Below are positions 33,849 through 43,114 of a stretch of 64,000 nucleotides of DNA, piece after piece (within the stretch, counting starts at the first letter, position 1; each line of letters starts with the position of its first letter). A program made the position numbers and the translations under genes. The stretch is from Arthrobacter sp. ISL-72 (GTDB lineage: Bacteria > Actinomycetota > Actinomycetes > Actinomycetales > Micrococcaceae), in NCBI RefSeq assembly GCF_018613755.1, contig NZ_JAGGPP010000034.1:39170-103169 (forward strand), read 5' to 3'. The notes beneath the pieces were generated by a model that saw only the letters and a program-made list of their open reading frames with translations, made no database searches and was not told the DNA's origin.

Positions 33849-34760
33849 TTACGGCGCGCCGCCGCGCGAGATCAGCTCCTTGGCCAGGCGGCGGTAGGCG
33901 TCAGCCCCGATGTGGGTGGCAGCGAAGCTGGTGATGGGCTCAGCGGCAACGGTGGCGTCGGCAAACTTGATGGACCGCTTGATGACGGTCTCGAAGACCT
34001 TGTCACCGAAGGCCTCCACAAGCCTGCTGATGACCTCGCGGCTGTGCAGGGTTCGGGCGTCGTACATCGTGGCCAGCACGCCGTCCACCTGGAGCCTGGG
34101 ATTCAGGCGGTCCTGGACTTTGTCGATGGTCTCCACCAGCAGCGCCACCGCACGGAGCGCGAAGAACTCGCAGATCAGCGGGATGATGACGCCGTGGGCG
34201 GCCGTAAGGGCGTTGACGGTGAGCAGGCCAAGCGACGGCTGGCAGTCGATGAGGACGACGTCGTACTCGTCCTCGACCTTCTTCAGCGCCCGGTCCAGCA
34301 CCTGTTCCCGGGCAACCTCGTTGACCAGCTGGACTTCGGCAGCCGAGAGGTCGATGTTCGCCGGCAGCAGGTCCACGTTCTCGACGCCTGTCTGCTGGAT
34401 GGCATCCCGGATGTCCACTTTGCGGTCCATCAGGACGTTGTAGACGGTGAGGTCCAGTTCATGGGGATTGGCACCAAGGCCCGCGGACAGCGCGCCCTGG
34501 GGATCGAAGTCCACCAGCAGGACCCGGCGCCCGTATTCGGCGAGCGCGGCGGCGAGATTGATGGTGGAAGTCGTCTTACCGACGCCGCCCTTCTGGTTCA
34601 CCATGGCGATCACGCGGGCAGGGCCGTGGGAAGACAGCGGCGCAGGCTCGGGGAATTCGCGGTAGGGACGCCCGGTGGGACCCATAACGGCGTCTTCCAG
34701 GTCAAGTTCGGTGCCTTCCAGAGTTGCTGAACCGTACTCGCTGCTCACGTATCTATCCAC
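33849..34760 (-). CDS. parA: ParA-family chromosome partitioning ATPase (Soj-like, ScpAB-linked)
   Basis: A 303-residue ATPase with 'NQKGGVGKTTSTINLAAALA' (deviant Walker A), 'LLVDFDPQGALSAGLG' and 'YDVVLIDCQPSLGLLTVNAL'. This matches the Rv1708-type ParA always found before scpA, distinct from the oriC-linked ParA of parAB, and no ParB is present here. A 50-residue N-terminal tail precedes the ATPase. The start is GTG at 34760; a GTG 12 nt downstream is an alternative. Upstream lie an 8-bp inverted repeat (34877-34896) and the dctA terminator, so the promoter of the whole parA-scpA-scpB-rluB-tyrA-cmk-plsC-der unit must be within 34761-34920. Confidence 0.93.
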   Translation of the reverse strand: MDRYVSSEYGSATLEGTELDLEDAVMGPTGRPYREFPEPAPLSSHGPARVIAMVNQKGGVGKTTSTINLAAALAEYGRRVLLVDFDPQGALSAGLGANPHELDLTVYNVLMDRKVDIRDAIQQTGVENVDLLPANIDLSAAEVQLVNEVAREQVLDRALKKVEDEYDVVLIDCQPSLGLLTVNALTAAHGVIIPLICEFFALRAVALLVETIDKVQDRLNPRLQVDGVLATMYDARTLHSREVISRLVEAFGDKVFETVIKRSIKFADATVAAEPITSFAATHIGADAYRRLAKELISRGGAP

Positions 34761-34876
34761 ACTTTCGATGACGTTGATGTCCTGCCGCTGAATGTTCAGC
34801 GCCGATCCTTCTTCCCACCAAGGTTACAGCGCACTTTCCGCGATTCAACGGAACTTGACACGCGCCCTTGCCTGAG

Positions 34877-34896
34877 CCTTTACCTTCTGGTAAAGG
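34877..34896. promoter_or_regulatory. 8-bp inverted repeat upstream of parA
   Basis: CCTTTACC-TTCT-GGTAAAGG, perfect, about 117 nt before the parA start and outside the adjacent terminator. Candidate operator or small hairpin. Confidence 0.4.
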
Positions 34897-34920
34897 TCGA
34901 AGGTTAGCCCCGGAGGAACG

Positions 34921-34963
34921 AAAAAACCGCCCGTGCAGGATGATCCTGCACGGGCGGTTTTTT
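34921..34963. terminator. strong terminator downstream of dctA
   Basis: A perfect 20-bp stem with a 3-nt loop, flanked by six A and six T, 30 nt past the dctA stop. It isolates the accessory region from the parA operon. Confidence 0.93.
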
Positions 34964-34992
34964 GCGCTGCTGTACTGGGGTGGAGCCTCGGG

Positions 34993-36333
34993 TTAGGCGC
35001 GTGCGGGCGCCGCCTGGGCCGGGGCTTCCTGCTCCACATGGTGGTGGGCGACCATGGTCTGCTCGTCGAAGGGCTCTTCGCCGGACAGTACGCGTTCCAC
35101 CTGTCCGCCGTCGATCTCCTTGACCCAGGTGCCGATCAGGACCGTTGCCACGGCGTTGCCGGTGAAGTTGGTCAGGGCACGGGCCTCCGACATGAAGCGG
35201 TCGATGCCGACGATCATGCCGACGCCGCCGAGCAGTTCGGGCTTGTGGGCCTGCAGGCCGGCAGCGAGCGTGGCCAGGCCGGCGCCGGTGACGCCCGCGG
35301 CGCCCTTGGAGGCAATGATCATGAAGATCAGGAGTGATACCTGCGCGCCCAGGTCGAGCGGAGTGCCCATGGCGTTGGCCACGAACAGGGACGCCATGGT
35401 CAGGTAGATGGCCGTGCCGTCCAGGTTGAAGGAGTAACCGGTGGGAACCGTGACGCCGACAACCGGCTTTGAGACACCCAGGTGCTCCATCTTGGCGATC
35501 AGTCGCGGCAGGGCTGCTTCGGAGGAAGACGTGGAGAAGATCAGGAGGTATTCGCGGGCCAGGTACCTCATGAGCCGGAAGATGTTGACGCCGGCCACAA
35601 CCTGCAGCAGACCGCCCAGGATGACCACGATGAACAGGGCGCAGGTGATGTAGAAGGCAATCATCAGGGTGAACATGCTCACGATTGCGGCGAAACCGGT
35701 GGCGCCTACGACCGCTGCGATGGCACCGAATGCACCCACCGGAGCCAGCCACATGATCATGATGAGGATCCTGAACACAACTGCCTGGCCGTAACCGATG
35801 GCCTTGAGGATGGGAGCACCCTGGGTGCCCATCTTCTGCAGCGCGAAACCGACGAGGATGGCGGCAAGGAGCGTGGGCAGGACGGGAATGTCCCCGGGAA
35901 TGATTCCCAGCAGGAAGTCAACGGTGCTGTCCGTGGCAGCCTTCTTGTTGGGATCGTACGGCGCCAGCTTCAGGCCCTCGCCCGGGTGGATGATGTTACC
36001 GACCACAAGGCCGATGGCCAGGGCGAAAGTTGACATGATCACGAAGTAGCCGAGAGCCAGGCCGCCCACTTTGCCGACCGTTGCTGCCTTCGCAATGGAA
36101 CCGATGCCCAACACGATGGTGCAGAAGATGATGGGTGCGATCATCATCTTGATCAGCTTGATGAATCCGTCGCCGAGGGGCTTGAGCGATTTGCCGACCT
36201 CAGGGAACAGCAGTCCTACTGCTGCGCCCAGGATGACGGCGACGATGACGGCGATGTAGAGGTAGTGGGATTTGTCCAGCCCTTTGCGTGCGGCCTTGGC
36301 CGGCGCGGCTGACTCTCCTCGTTGAGAAGCCAT
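34993..36333 (-). CDS. dctA: C4-dicarboxylate:cation symporter DctA
   Basis: A DAACS-family importer of succinate, fumarate and malate coupled to H+ or Na+. In the 446-residue protein 'KLIKMMIAPIIFCTIVLGIG', 'FSTSSSEAALPRLIAKME' (Ser-rich hairpin), 'PTGYSFNLDGTAIYLTMASL' and 'DRFMSEARALTNFTGNAVAT' are the substrate- and cation-binding signatures of DctA/GltP transporters. About eight membrane helices plus two re-entrant loops are expected. ATG at 36333 has AAGGAG 6-7 nt upstream. The C-terminus is His/Ala-rich. The divergent two-component system 140 nt away is the likely regulator. Confidence 0.95.
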   Translation of the reverse strand: MASQRGESAAPAKAARKGLDKSHYLYIAVIVAVILGAAVGLLFPEVGKSLKPLGDGFIKLIKMMIAPIIFCTIVLGIGSIAKAATVGKVGGLALGYFVIMSTFALAIGLVVGNIIHPGEGLKLAPYDPNKKAATDSTVDFLLGIIPGDIPVLPTLLAAILVGFALQKMGTQGAPILKAIGYGQAVVFRILIMIMWLAPVGAFGAIAAVVGATGFAAIVSMFTLMIAFYITCALFIVVILGGLLQVVAGVNIFRLMRYLAREYLLIFSTSSSEAALPRLIAKMEHLGVSKPVVGVTVPTGYSFNLDGTAIYLTMASLFVANAMGTPLDLGAQVSLLIFMIIASKGAAGVTGAGLATLAAGLQAHKPELLGGVGMIVGIDRFMSEARALTNFTGNAVATVLIGTWVKEIDGGQVERVLSGEEPFDEQTMVAHHHVEQEAPAQAAPARA

Positions 36334-36473
36334 GATGTGTCTCCTTATGGATAATCTGGAAGACGTTGCGGCACAGTCTCTGGGCTCTTCACGTCCGTCC
36401 GGTGTGATATCCATCATTGGGCATGGCGTGACCTGGCTCACCGTTGCGTTCATATTGGTCACGGGAGGTAGGA

Positions 36474-38168
36474 ATGATCCACCGCTGGAGCATCGCCCGC
36501 AGGCTGTTCGTGGCCAACCTGCTGATAGTGGTGGCCTTCATTGCGATCGTCGGAACTGCCACCTTCATCGACGCCCGGGACCGCGCCTACGAAGAAGCGG
36601 GACGGCGGATGGCCGGAGTGGCTGCTGCCATCGCCGCCAATCCCCTGGTGCTCCAGGCGGCCGGGGGGCCGGACCCGTCGGCCGTGCTGCAGCCGTATGC
36701 CCTTCGGGTGATGGCGGGAGCCGGCGCGGACTTTGTGACCATCATGGCGCCGGACCGGACCCGGTGGACGCACCCGCGGAACGAGGAACTCGGCAAGCCC
36801 TATATCGGCACGATCGAACCGGCGCTCCGCGGCGAGGTGTTCACCGAAGTCACGGCCGGGACCCTGGGGCCCTCCGTGCGTACCATCGCACCGGTCAAGG
36901 ACGCGGGCGGCAACGTCAAGGCGCTGGTAGCCGCCGGGGTCACCGTGAGGACACTTGATGTGGCCTTTTCGGGCCGCTTGCCGGCTTTGCTGGCCATCGG
37001 CATGGCATTGTTGGTCGGCGGGTCCACGGCTTCATGGCTGCTGGGCCGCTACCTCCGCAGGGTCACCAGGGGCTGGGGCCCGGAGCAGCTCGCGCAGCTT
37101 TTTGCCTACTACGAGTCCGTCCTGCATTCCGTCCGCGAGGGTGTCATCCTCATCGATCCGAAGGGCCGGGTGGTGATGTACAACGACCAGGCCGCTGAAC
37201 TCCTGGAGCTGACGCCGCGCGTTGCCGGAGGCGGCCCCGGCGACGCCGCCCTGCTGGGCGACCTGGCCCTGGCGCCCAGCCTGAAGGAGCTGTTTATCTC
37301 GGGCCGGACCGCCCACGATGAAATCCATGTGGCCGGGCCCAGGGTCCTGGTGATTAATCAGGGGCCCGCGGTGGGTCCGCAATCGTCAGCCGGGCGGCAG
37401 CGCCCGGCGGTGTTCGGCACGGTGGCAACCATCCGTGACCGGACGGAGATCGAGTCCCTGGGCAGCGAGCTGGAAACGATGCGCACTCTTTCGGACGCTT
37501 TACGGGCCCAGACCCATGAGCACGCAAACCGGCTTCACACCATCGTTTCGCTGATGGAACTGGGCCGGGCGGACGAAGCCCTGGACTTCGCCACCAAGGA
37601 CCTGGAGCTCAGCCAGCAGTTCACGGATGAAATGGTGGGCTCCCTGGAAGAACCTGTTCTCAGTGCGCTCCTGATGGGCAAGGCAGCGGAAGCCCATGAG
37701 CGCGGCGTTGAACTGGGCCTGCAGGCGAGCAGCACAGCCGGCACGGCCGGGGTGGCGGTCCAGGACCTGGTGACCATTGTTGGCAACCTGCTGGACAATG
37801 CCATTGACGCAGCAGCTGACGCGCCGGCCCCCAAGTGGGTCGAACTGTCGGTTGAATCCACTGCCCGGGGCGTGGACATCACCGTGGAGGACTCCGGACG
37901 GGGAATCGATCCCGACGCGGTGGAGGACGTGTTCCGGTACGGTTTCAGCACCAAGACTGCCGGGCCGCATGGACGGGGGCTTGGCCTGGCACTGGTGCGG
38001 CAGGCCGTCCACCGGCTCGGCGGGACCATGACCATTACCAATCCCCGGGGGGCGCATTTCCACGTTTTCCTCCCTGCCGCGAGCGCGTCGGGCGCGCCCG
38101 ACGCGCCACGCGCAGCCACCGGCACCACTACAGGCACGGCCCCCGGCACCACCAAGGAGACTTCATGA
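36474..38168 (+). CDS. DcuS/CitA-family sensor histidine kinase
   Basis: A 564-residue membrane kinase of the citrate/C4-dicarboxylate sensing family. An N-terminal helix (about 10-32) and a second one (about 167-190) enclose an extracytoplasmic PAS-like sensor with 'GKPYIGTIEPALRGEVFTE'. A cytoplasmic PAS ('EGVILIDPKGRVVMYNDQAA') follows. Dimerisation part: 'QTHEHANRLHTIVSLMELGR' with phosphoacceptor His, typical of the SpoOB-like class; then N-box 'NLLDNAIDAA' and G-boxes 'DSGRGID' and 'HGRGLGLALV'. Start ATG at 36474 has GGGAGGT upstream. It overlaps the response regulator by 4 nt (ATGA). Ligand is presumably a C4-dicarboxylate or citrate, inferred from dctA. Confidence 0.93.
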   Translation: MIHRWSIARRLFVANLLIVVAFIAIVGTATFIDARDRAYEEAGRRMAGVAAAIAANPLVLQAAGGPDPSAVLQPYALRVMAGAGADFVTIMAPDRTRWTHPRNEELGKPYIGTIEPALRGEVFTEVTAGTLGPSVRTIAPVKDAGGNVKALVAAGVTVRTLDVAFSGRLPALLAIGMALLVGGSTASWLLGRYLRRVTRGWGPEQLAQLFAYYESVLHSVREGVILIDPKGRVVMYNDQAAELLELTPRVAGGGPGDAALLGDLALAPSLKELFISGRTAHDEIHVAGPRVLVINQGPAVGPQSSAGRQRPAVFGTVATIRDRTEIESLGSELETMRTLSDALRAQTHEHANRLHTIVSLMELGRADEALDFATKDLELSQQFTDEMVGSLEEPVLSALLMGKAAEAHERGVELGLQASSTAGTAGVAVQDLVTIVGNLLDNAIDAAADAPAPKWVELSVESTARGVDITVEDSGRGIDPDAVEDVFRYGFSTKTAGPHGRGLGLALVRQAVHRLGGTMTITNPRGAHFHVFLPAASASGAPDAPRAATGTTTGTAPGTTKETS

Positions 38169-38875
38169 GCGATATCCGGGTCCTCGTCGTCGAGGACGAA
38201 CCTGTAGCCGCGGCAGCGCACGGCGCCTATGTGGGCAGGCTCCCGGGATTCTCCCTGGCAGGCACAGCTCCTGACGGCCAGTCCGCGCTGCGCCTGCTGA
38301 CGGAATTCGCGGCTGCCGGAAAACCCGTGGAGCTGGTCCTGCTGGACATGAACCTCCCCGACCTCCACGGCCTGGACATTGCCCGGCGGATGCGGGCCTC
38401 AGGCCTGCTGGCGGACATCATTGCCATTACCGCCGTGCGGGAGCTGACCATCGTGCGCAGCGCGGTGTCCATCGGGGTTGTCCAGTACCTCATCAAGCCC
38501 TTCACCTACGCCAGCTTTGCCGACAAGCTGACCAGCTACCGGCAGTTCCGTGACCAGCTCGCCGCCGGATCGGGCGGGACAAAGTCAGGGGCGTCGCAGA
38601 GCGACGTCGATCAGGCTTTTGCCAGCCTGCGGGCACCCACCGAGCTGCCGCTTCCCAAGGGCCTGTCGACGTCGACCCTCGACGCCGTGCAGGAGTTTAT
38701 GAAGCAGCAGGCCGACGCAGTTTCCGCCACGGAGGTGATGGACGCGCTCGGGATGTCCCGCGTGACGGCCCGGCGGTACCTCGAGTACCTGGCCGACGCC
38801 GGTACCGTCTCCCGGACGGCCCGCTACGGCGCGCCGGGCAGGCCGGAGAACGAATACCGCTGGAGCCGGAGCTGA
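38165..38875 (+). CDS. DcuR/CitB-family response regulator
   Basis: A 236-residue regulator. The receiver domain has the acidic pair at 10-11 ('VVEDEP'), phosphoacceptor Asp61 in 'VLLDMNLPD' and Lys in 'YLIKPFTY'. The C-terminal helix-turn-helix ('SATEVMDALGMSRVTARRYL') is the DcuR/CitB type. It should activate dctA. Its TGA (38873-38875) directly abuts the opposite-strand prpE stop with zero spacing, so convergent transcription must overlap. Confidence 0.93.
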   Translation: MSDIRVLVVEDEPVAAAAHGAYVGRLPGFSLAGTAPDGQSALRLLTEFAAAGKPVELVLLDMNLPDLHGLDIARRMRASGLLADIIAITAVRELTIVRSAVSIGVVQYLIKPFTYASFADKLTSYRQFRDQLAAGSGGTKSGASQSDVDQAFASLRAPTELPLPKGLSTSTLDAVQEFMKQQADAVSATEVMDALGMSRVTARRYLEYLADAGTVSRTARYGAPGRPENEYRWSRS

Positions 38876-40774
38876 CTACCGCCGGTCGACCGGGCGAAGG
38901 GTCCCGATCAGCTGGTCGATCACACCGGCGTCCTCGATCGTTGACGGCACCGTGTACTCCTCGCCGTCGGCAATCTGCCGCATCGTCTTGCGGAGGATCT
39001 TTCCCGAACGTGTCTTGGGCAGGGCCTCCACCACTGCGACGTGCTTGAAGTCCGCAACGGCTCCGATGTCCCGCCGGACCAGCGCGACCAACTCCTTCAC
39101 CAGAGTCTCCTCCGGCACCTCCACTCCCGACTTGAGCACCACGTAGCCGCTTGGCCGCTGGCCCTTCAGCGGATCCGCGAGGCCGATCACCGCGCACTCG
39201 GCAACCGCCGGGTGCTGTCCGATGACCTGCTCCATCGCACCGGTCGAGAGCCGGTGCCCCGCCACGTTGATGATGTCGTCCGTCCGGCCCATGACGAACA
39301 CGTAGCCGTCTTCGTCGCGGTAGCCGGAATCGCCGGTGGCGTAGCAGCCCTCGAATGCCTGCAGGTAGGAGGAGATATAGCGCTCGTCATTGCCCCAGAG
39401 GGTGGTCAGCGTTCCGGGCGGCAACGGCAGCCCGAGCACAATGTTTCCTTCGGTCCCGGTTTCGACGTCCTGCCCTAGGCCGTCAACGATCCTCAGCTTG
39501 AACCCCGGCATCGGAACGCTCGGGGAGCCCGCCTTGATGGGCAGCTCCTCGAGTCCGCGCGGGTTGGCGCAGATGGCCCAGCCCGTTTCCGTCTGCCACC
39601 AGTGGTCCACCACGGGAACGTTCAAGGCCTGCGACGCCCAATGGAAAGTATCAGTGTCCAGCCGCTCCCCCGCGGCGAACAAGGAGCGCAGGCTGGAGAT
39701 GTCGTATTCCGCCAGGAGTTTCGCCTCCGGGTCGGCCTTCCGGATCGCGCGCAGCGCGGTGGGCGCGGTGAACAGGACGTTGACGCGGTGATCCTGGATC
39801 ACGCGCCAGAACGCGCCGGCGTCCGGAGTGCCGACAGGCTTGCCCTCATAGAGGACGGTGGTGGCGCCGGCCAGCAGCGGGCCGTAAACGATGTAGGAGT
39901 GGCCCACCACCCAGCCGACGTCGGAGGCGGTCCACATGACATCCCCCGGACCGATGTCGTAGACGTTTTCCAGGGTCCAGCTGAGCGCCACCGCATGACC
40001 GCCGTTGTCCCGCACCACTCCCTTGGGAGTCCCTGTGGTCCCGGAGGTGTAGAGGATGTACAGCGGGTCCGTGGCTTTGACGTCGACGGGCGCTGCCGGC
40101 GCCGCGCCAGCCATCTCGGTTTCCCAGTCCAGCCACCCTGGGGCTGCAGGGGAAAACCCGTCCCGGGCCCTGACAATCACCGGGAGCTCCGGAGTGCCGG
40201 CCAGGCGGAGGGCTTCCTCAACGGCGGGAAGGTATTCTATCCGGCGCGAGGGCTCGAGTCCGCCTGATGCCGTGACGACTACGGCGGGATCAGCGTCACG
40301 GATGCGGGCAGCCAGCTCCTTGGGCGCGAATCCGCCGAAGACCACCGAATGGACAGCGCCAAGCCGTGCCGTCGCCAGCATCGCGATGGCGGCTTCGGGG
40401 ATCATGGGCATATAGATCACCACCCGGTCTCCCTTACCCACGCCGCGCCCGCGGAGCACTCCTGCAAAGCGTGCCACGAGCCCTGTGAGCTCCGCGTAGC
40501 TGAACCGCTGCTGGACCCCGAGCATGGCGGAATCGTAGATCAGCGCGTCCTGGTCTCCCCGCCCCGCCTCCACATGGCGGTCGAGGGCGTTGTAGGAAGT
40601 GTTCAGGACGCCGTCCGGAAACCAGCCGTAAAGCGGTGCCCTGCCTGCATCCAGGGCCTGACGCGGCGGCTCCGTCCAGGAGATCTTTGCGGCAGCGCCG
40701 AGCCAGAAGTCATCGGGCTCTGCCAGGCTCCGGGCGTAGTTGTCCTGATAGCTCTTACCAACCATGAAATGCAT
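38876..40774 (-). CDS. prpE: propionyl-CoA synthetase (acetyl-CoA synthetase family)
   Basis: An adenylate-forming ligase of 632 residues activating propionate for the methylcitrate cycle. Signatures: 'YILYTSGTTGTPKGVVRDNG', 'WWQTETGW', 'YATGDSGYRDEDGYVFVMGR', 'DDIINVAGHRLSTGAMEQ' and catalytic Lys in 'PKTRSGKILRKT' (acetylation-sensitive site). 'TASDVGWVVGHSYIVYGPLL' and 'NVLFTAPTALRAIRK' fit PrpE rather than Acs. ATG at 40774 or 40765 could start it; neither has a convincing ribosome binding site, so the start is provisional. Divergent from the GntR-prpDBC operon across two GTATAC operators. Confidence 0.9.
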   Translation of the reverse strand: MHFMVGKSYQDNYARSLAEPDDFWLGAAAKISWTEPPRQALDAGRAPLYGWFPDGVLNTSYNALDRHVEAGRGDQDALIYDSAMLGVQQRFSYAELTGLVARFAGVLRGRGVGKGDRVVIYMPMIPEAAIAMLATARLGAVHSVVFGGFAPKELAARIRDADPAVVVTASGGLEPSRRIEYLPAVEEALRLAGTPELPVIVRARDGFSPAAPGWLDWETEMAGAAPAAPVDVKATDPLYILYTSGTTGTPKGVVRDNGGHAVALSWTLENVYDIGPGDVMWTASDVGWVVGHSYIVYGPLLAGATTVLYEGKPVGTPDAGAFWRVIQDHRVNVLFTAPTALRAIRKADPEAKLLAEYDISSLRSLFAAGERLDTDTFHWASQALNVPVVDHWWQTETGWAICANPRGLEELPIKAGSPSVPMPGFKLRIVDGLGQDVETGTEGNIVLGLPLPPGTLTTLWGNDERYISSYLQAFEGCYATGDSGYRDEDGYVFVMGRTDDIINVAGHRLSTGAMEQVIGQHPAVAECAVIGLADPLKGQRPSGYVVLKSGVEVPEETLVKELVALVRRDIGAVADFKHVAVVEALPKTRSGKILRKTMRQIADGEEYTVPSTIEDAGVIDQLIGTLRPVDRR

Positions 40775-40836
40775 CCCGTCCACGACGTTGTGATGGTGCC
40801 CATGGTAGTCCGGGCCGGACAGGACGCACAAGGAGC

Positions 40837-40847
40837 GTGTATACAAA
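40837..40847. promoter_or_regulatory. GntR operator candidate 1 (prpE-proximal)
   Basis: TGTATACA (40838-40845) is a perfect palindrome, part of GTGTATACAAA, 63 nt upstream of the prpE ATG. On the prpE strand TATACA could be the -10. Same core as the site at 40900. Confidence 0.65.
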
Positions 40848-40899
40848 TCCAGAACATTTTTCGCCGGTTCTCCTCACATGCTGGGCAGATTGGTGCTCT

Positions 40900-40909
40900 G
40901 TGTATACAC
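40900..40909. promoter_or_regulatory. GntR operator candidate 2 (regulator-proximal)
   Basis: GTGTATACAC, perfect 10-bp palindrome, 33 nt before the GntR start. Its centre is 63 bp from that of the first site, about six helical turns, suitable for cooperative binding or a small loop. GntR/FCD regulators typically bind such G/T-TAnnnnTA/A-C palindromes. Confidence 0.7.
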
Positions 40910-40941
40910 TGAAGGAGGTCAACCACCGAAAGGAGGTGTGG

Positions 40942-41601
40942 ATGCGCGCCAGCGACAGAGCCTATGCGGCGTTGCGCGATGACATTATCGAATGGCGGCT
41001 GCTGCCCGGCACGGTACTCGCCGAAGTCGAGCAATCCGAGCGCCTTGGCGTCTCACGCACTCCCCTCCGGGAGGCGCTGGGCCGGCTCACGGCGGAAGGC
41101 CTGACGACGACGGCGGGCAGCCGCGGCGTCGTCGTCACCGATATTTCACTCGACGATATTGACGAGCTCTTCGAACTCCGTGAAACCCTCGAAGGCAAGG
41201 CGGCCGCGCTGGCCGCCGAACGCGGCGACGCGGCAACGTTTGAGCATCTGCTGACCGAACTGCTGCATGCCCCGGAGTTGATCAACGGCAGCGCTCCCGG
41301 CCGGCACGCCTACTACGAGCTCGCCGGCCGCCTCGACGCAGCGATCGACGCGGCGATCTCAAACTCCTACCTGGCCCAGGCAATGCGCGGCCTGCGCGTG
41401 CACCTGGTCCGGATCCGCCGACTGGCCGCCGACGACGCCCAGCGGCTCACTGCCGCGGCGGCCGAGCACGCCGCGATTGCCGAAGCGATCGCCGCCGGCA
41501 ATCCCAGGCTGGCCGAAGCGGCCACCATCCTGCATCTGCACCGAAGTCTCTCCCACGTCAAAGCCACGCATACACCTCATCACAAGGAGCACCATGGTTA
41601 A
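40942..41601 (+). CDS. GntR-family (FCD) regulator of the propionate genes
   Basis: A 219-residue regulator. The N-terminal winged helix reads 'AYAALRDDIIEWRLLPGTVL' and 'QSERLGVSRTPLREALGRLT'; the C-terminal helical FCD domain (about 85-210) begins 'LDDIDELFELRETLEGKAAA' and has His residues in 'GRHAYYELAGRLDAAI' and 'AEHAAIAEAIAAG', expected metal/effector ligands. The start is set by AAAGGAGGTG eight nt before ATG 40942. Its stop overlaps the prpD ATG by 8 nt, so regulator and pathway are coexpressed. The effector is probably propionyl-CoA or 2-methylcitrate, by inference. Confidence 0.92.
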   Translation: MRASDRAYAALRDDIIEWRLLPGTVLAEVEQSERLGVSRTPLREALGRLTAEGLTTTAGSRGVVVTDISLDDIDELFELRETLEGKAAALAAERGDAATFEHLLTELLHAPELINGSAPGRHAYYELAGRLDAAIDAAISNSYLAQAMRGLRVHLVRIRRLAADDAQRLTAAAAEHAAIAEAIAAGNPRLAEAATILHLHRSLSHVKATHTPHHKEHHG

Positions 41602-43114
41602 GGAACACCACGTCCGCGTTTACAAGAGCGAGGAAAACCTGCCCCGCGAGGACCAGCTCGCCTTCAAGATCGCCAAGGTTGCCACGGATCCCGTCGCCGT
41701 CACGGACGAGGTCACGGACATGGTGATCAACCGCGTGATCGACAACGCCTCGGTGGCCATCGCCTCGCTGAACCGCGCCCCCATCGTAGCGGCCCGCGCC
41801 CAGGCCCTCACTCACGGACCCACCACGGGCGGAAAGGGATCGAAGGTCTTCGGCATCGGCGAACGCGTCTCCCCGGAGTGGGCGGCGTGGGCCAACGGTG
41901 TGGCGGTCCGTGAACTGGACTACCACGACACGTTCCTCGCTGCCGATTACTCCCACCCGGGCGACAATATCCCGCCGATCCTGGCCGTTGCCCAGCACGC
42001 CGGTTCCAGCGGGCAGGACCTGATCCGAGGCATCGCCACGGGCTACGAGATCCAGGTGAACCTGGTCAAGGCCATCTGCCTGCACAAGCACAAGATCGAC
42101 CACGTGGCCCACCTCGGCCCCTCCGCCGCAGCCGGGATCGGCACGCTGCTGGGGCTCGACGCCGAGACCATCTTCCAGTCCGTCGGCCAGGCCCTGCACA
42201 CCACCACCGCCACCCGGCAGTCGCGCAAGGGCGAGATCTCCACCTGGAAGGCGCACGCCCCGGCGTTCGCCGGCAAGATGGCCGTCGAAGCCGTGGACCG
42301 TGCCATGCGCGGACAGACCTCCCCGGTACCGATCTACGAAGGCGAAGACGGCGTGATCGCCTGGATGCTGGACGGCCCGGACGCGTCCTACATGGTTCCG
42401 CTGCCCACGCCCGGTGAGGCCAAGCGCGCCATCCTGGACACCTACACCAAGGAACACTCCGCCGAATACCAGGCGCAGGCCTGGATCGACCTCGCCCGCA
42501 AGCTCCACGGCGCGCACCCCGAGGTCACCGATCCGGCCAACGTGAAATCGGTGCTGATCAAGACCAGCCACCACACGCACTACGTGATCGGCTCGGGCGC
42601 GAACGACCCCCAGAAGTACAGCCCCACCGCCAGCCGTGAAACCCTGGACCACTCCATCCCGTACATCTTCACCGTCGCGCTGCAGGACGGCGCCTGGCAC
42701 CACGTGGACTCCTACTCCCCCGAGCGCGCCGCACGGCCGGACACCGTGGAACTCTGGCACAAGGTCAGCACGGTCGAGGACCCGGAATGGACCCGGCGCT
42801 ACCACTCCCTCGACATCGCCGAGAAGGCCTTCGGCGGCTCCGTGGAAATCACGCTCACCGACGGCACCGTCATCACCGACGAAATCGCCGTAGCCGATGC
42901 CCACCCCCTCGGCGCCCGGCCGTTCGCCCGCGAACAATATGTGAACAAGTTCCGCACCCTGGCCGCCGGACTGGTCGAAGAAGCCGAGATCGAACGGTTC
43001 CTCGACGCCGCGGCCCGTCTCCCCGAACTTGCCGCCGGCGAGCTGGACCAGCTCAACATCACCGCCGCTCCCGGCGTCATCGACTTCGGCGCCGCACCCA
43101 AGGGGCTGTTCTAG
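41594..43114 (+). CDS. prpD: 2-methylcitrate dehydratase
   Basis: MmgE/PrpD enzyme converting 2-methylcitrate to 2-methyl-cis-aconitate. The 506-residue length fits. Visible family segments are 'RELDYHDTFLAADYSHPGDN', 'IATGYEIQVNLVKAICLHKH', 'SAAAGIGTLLGLD' and 'SRKGEISTWKAHAPAFAGKM'. ATG at 41594 has AAGGAG 6 nt upstream and lies inside the last codons of the regulator gene. The prpB ATG follows the TAG with no gap. Confidence 0.96.
   Translation: MVKEHHVRVYKSEENLPREDQLAFKIAKVATDPVAVTDEVTDMVINRVIDNASVAIASLNRAPIVAARAQALTHGPTTGGKGSKVFGIGERVSPEWAAWANGVAVRELDYHDTFLAADYSHPGDNIPPILAVAQHAGSSGQDLIRGIATGYEIQVNLVKAICLHKHKIDHVAHLGPSAAAGIGTLLGLDAETIFQSVGQALHTTTATRQSRKGEISTWKAHAPAFAGKMAVEAVDRAMRGQTSPVPIYEGEDGVIAWMLDGPDASYMVPLPTPGEAKRAILDTYTKEHSAEYQAQAWIDLARKLHGAHPEVTDPANVKSVLIKTSHHTHYVIGSGANDPQKYSPTASRETLDHSIPYIFTVALQDGAWHHVDSYSPERAARPDTVELWHKVSTVEDPEWTRRYHSLDIAEKAFGGSVEITLTDGTVITDEIAVADAHPLGARPFAREQYVNKFRTLAAGLVEEAEIERFLDAAARLPELAAGELDQLNITAAPGVIDFGAAPKGLF

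Noticed and set aside
33849..34760. parAB partition locus / origin region
   Set aside because: No parB, no parS palindromes and no dnaA/rnpA/gidB genes nearby; this ParA belongs to the scpAB operon.
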